Assembly: GCA_900554895.1 (NCBI GenBank)
Contig: USIX01000107.1
Location: 1-7,944 of the forward strand
Direction: 5' to 3'
Length of the DNA: 7,944 nucleotides
Source: an uncultured Megamonas sp.
GTDB lineage: Bacteria > Bacillota > Negativicutes > Selenomonadales > Selenomonadaceae
Below, piece after piece: positions 7,204 through 7,944 of the stretch. The position numbers and the translations under genes were made by a program. Below the pieces are notes generated by a model. It was not told the DNA's origin and did no database searches. It worked only from the letters and a program-made list of their open reading frames with translations. Position 1 is the stretch's first letter. Every line of letters begins with the position of its first letter.

Positions 7204-7944
7204 TTGGAAGAAAATATTATTAAGTTTGAAGATATGCAGCTTAGCAAAAAAGTATTAAACGCAGTAAAGGATATGGGATTTGAAGAACCGTCTCCGATAC
7301 AGGCAAAAACGATACCGCTGGCTCTGGAAGGACATGACGTTATCGGACAGGCACAGACGGGTACAGGTAAAACGGCTGCATTCGGTATTCCGACGATTGA
7401 ACAGATAGATGAAAAAAATAAGTATATTCAGGCACTGGTACTGACACCGACACGTGAACTTGCCATTCAGATTGCAGAAGAATTCAATAAAATAGGCAAG
7501 TACAAAAAAGTAAAAACACTGCCGGTTTATGGCGGGCAAATGATTGACCGTCAGATACGCGCTCTGCGTTTCGGTGTAAAAATCGTTGTCGGTACCCCGG
7601 GCAGGCTGATTGACCATATTCGCCGCAATACGATTAAGCTCGACCATGTAAAAATGCTTGTGCTCGATGAAGCGGATGAGATGCTGGATATGGGTTTTAT
7701 CGAGGATATCGAAGAAATTATGTCTAATCTGACTCAGAAAGAGGACAGACAGACACTCCTGTTTTCGGCTACTATGCCGGCGCCGATTGAACGTCTTGCC
7801 AGAAATTATATGAATGACCCGCAAAAAGTCATGATTAGCCGCGAACAGCTTACTGTTCCGTCGGTTGACCAGCTCTATTTTGAAACGCGTGATAAATTTG
7901 AAGGTCTTTGCCGAGTGCTTGACATCGAAGACAGCGGTAAATAT
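7204..7944 (+). CDS. DEAD-box ATP-dependent RNA helicase, N-terminal part (3' end outside window)
   Basis: The frame is open from the TTG at 7204 to the window edge, giving 247 residues without a stop. It contains the complete first RecA-like domain of a DEAD-box helicase: an upstream aromatic (Phe8) and the Q motif GFEEPSPIQ (25-33), Walker A AQTGTGKT (50-57), PTRELA (82-87), GG (110-111), TPGRL (131-135), DEAD (155-158) and SAT (188-190), then the linker into the second RecA domain. Such enzymes unwind short RNA duplexes with ATP in ribosome assembly, mRNA decay or cold adaptation. The sequence resembles the Firmicutes CshA/DeaD group, but the C-terminal half that would separate CshA, CshB and DbpA types is missing, so no symbol is given. 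The TTG start with a perfect ribosome binding site may tune expression. Confidence 0.95.
   Translation, partial: MEENIIKFEDMQLSKKVLNAVKDMGFEEPSPIQAKTIPLALEGHDVIGQAQTGTGKTAAFGIPTIEQIDEKNKYIQALVLTPTRELAIQIAEEFNKIGKYKKVKTLPVYGGQMIDRQIRALRFGVKIVVGTPGRLIDHIRRNTIKLDHVKMLVLDEADEMLDMGFIEDIEEIMSNLTQKEDRQTLLFSATMPAPIERLARNYMNDPQKVMISREQLTVPSVDQLYFETRDKFEGLCRVLDIEDSGKY

Noticed and set aside
7255..7824. Long open frame of 189 codons on the minus strand
   Set aside because: It lies wholly antisense to the DEAD-box helicase, whose motifs are complete in the plus frame; its translation is Cys/Arg/Phe-rich without any recognisable domain.

Overview
The window is an ordinary-looking chromosomal segment of a fairly AT-rich Firmicute, with all recognisable genes on the + strand. 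Gene content (Ddl, FtsQ/DivIB, a DUF881 protein, the DUF1290 small basic protein, FtsZ) matches the distal end of a Firmicutes division and cell-wall (dcw) cluster. The run from ddl to ftsZ without ftsA, together with the protein sequences, makes a member of the Negativicutes plausible. That placement is an inference; no 16S or other taxonomic marker is present.

Layout. Positions 1-401 hold the 3' end of D-alanine--D-alanine ligase. It is followed at 418-1158 by ftsQ/divIB, at 1167-1844 by a membrane-anchored DUF881 protein (its start region overlaps the ftsQ stop), and at 1872-2213 by the four-helix small basic protein. A 133-base gap carries a good sigma-A-type promoter (2246-2274) and a strong ribosome binding site in front of ftsZ (2347-3402, GTG start). 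A 13-bp hairpin with a U tract (3422-3456) ends the ftsZ unit. Immediately beyond it come a membrane-anchored periplasmic-binding-protein-like gene with no transporter partners (3482-4525), rimO (4551-5885) and cinA (5908-7158), spaced 22-25 bases apart like an operon. The window ends inside a DEAD-box RNA helicase that starts at a TTG codon at 7204 and runs off the right edge.

How they work together. The left half makes the D-Ala-D-Ala dipeptide for peptidoglycan and builds the division septum (FtsZ ring, FtsQ in the divisome). The right half is a mixed housekeeping set: methylthiolation of ribosomal protein S12 (RimO), pyridine-nucleotide repair or salvage (CinA) and RNA remodelling (helicase). 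The solute-binding protein is the one gene whose role cannot be read from its neighbours.

No mobile element, CRISPR array, tRNA, rRNA or riboswitch was recognised, no stretch longer than 300 bases lacks a gene, and I see no convincing undescribed system. The points worth a second look are the missing ftsA, the short and variant FtsZ tail, the orphan binding protein directly behind a terminator, and a variant motif in CinA.
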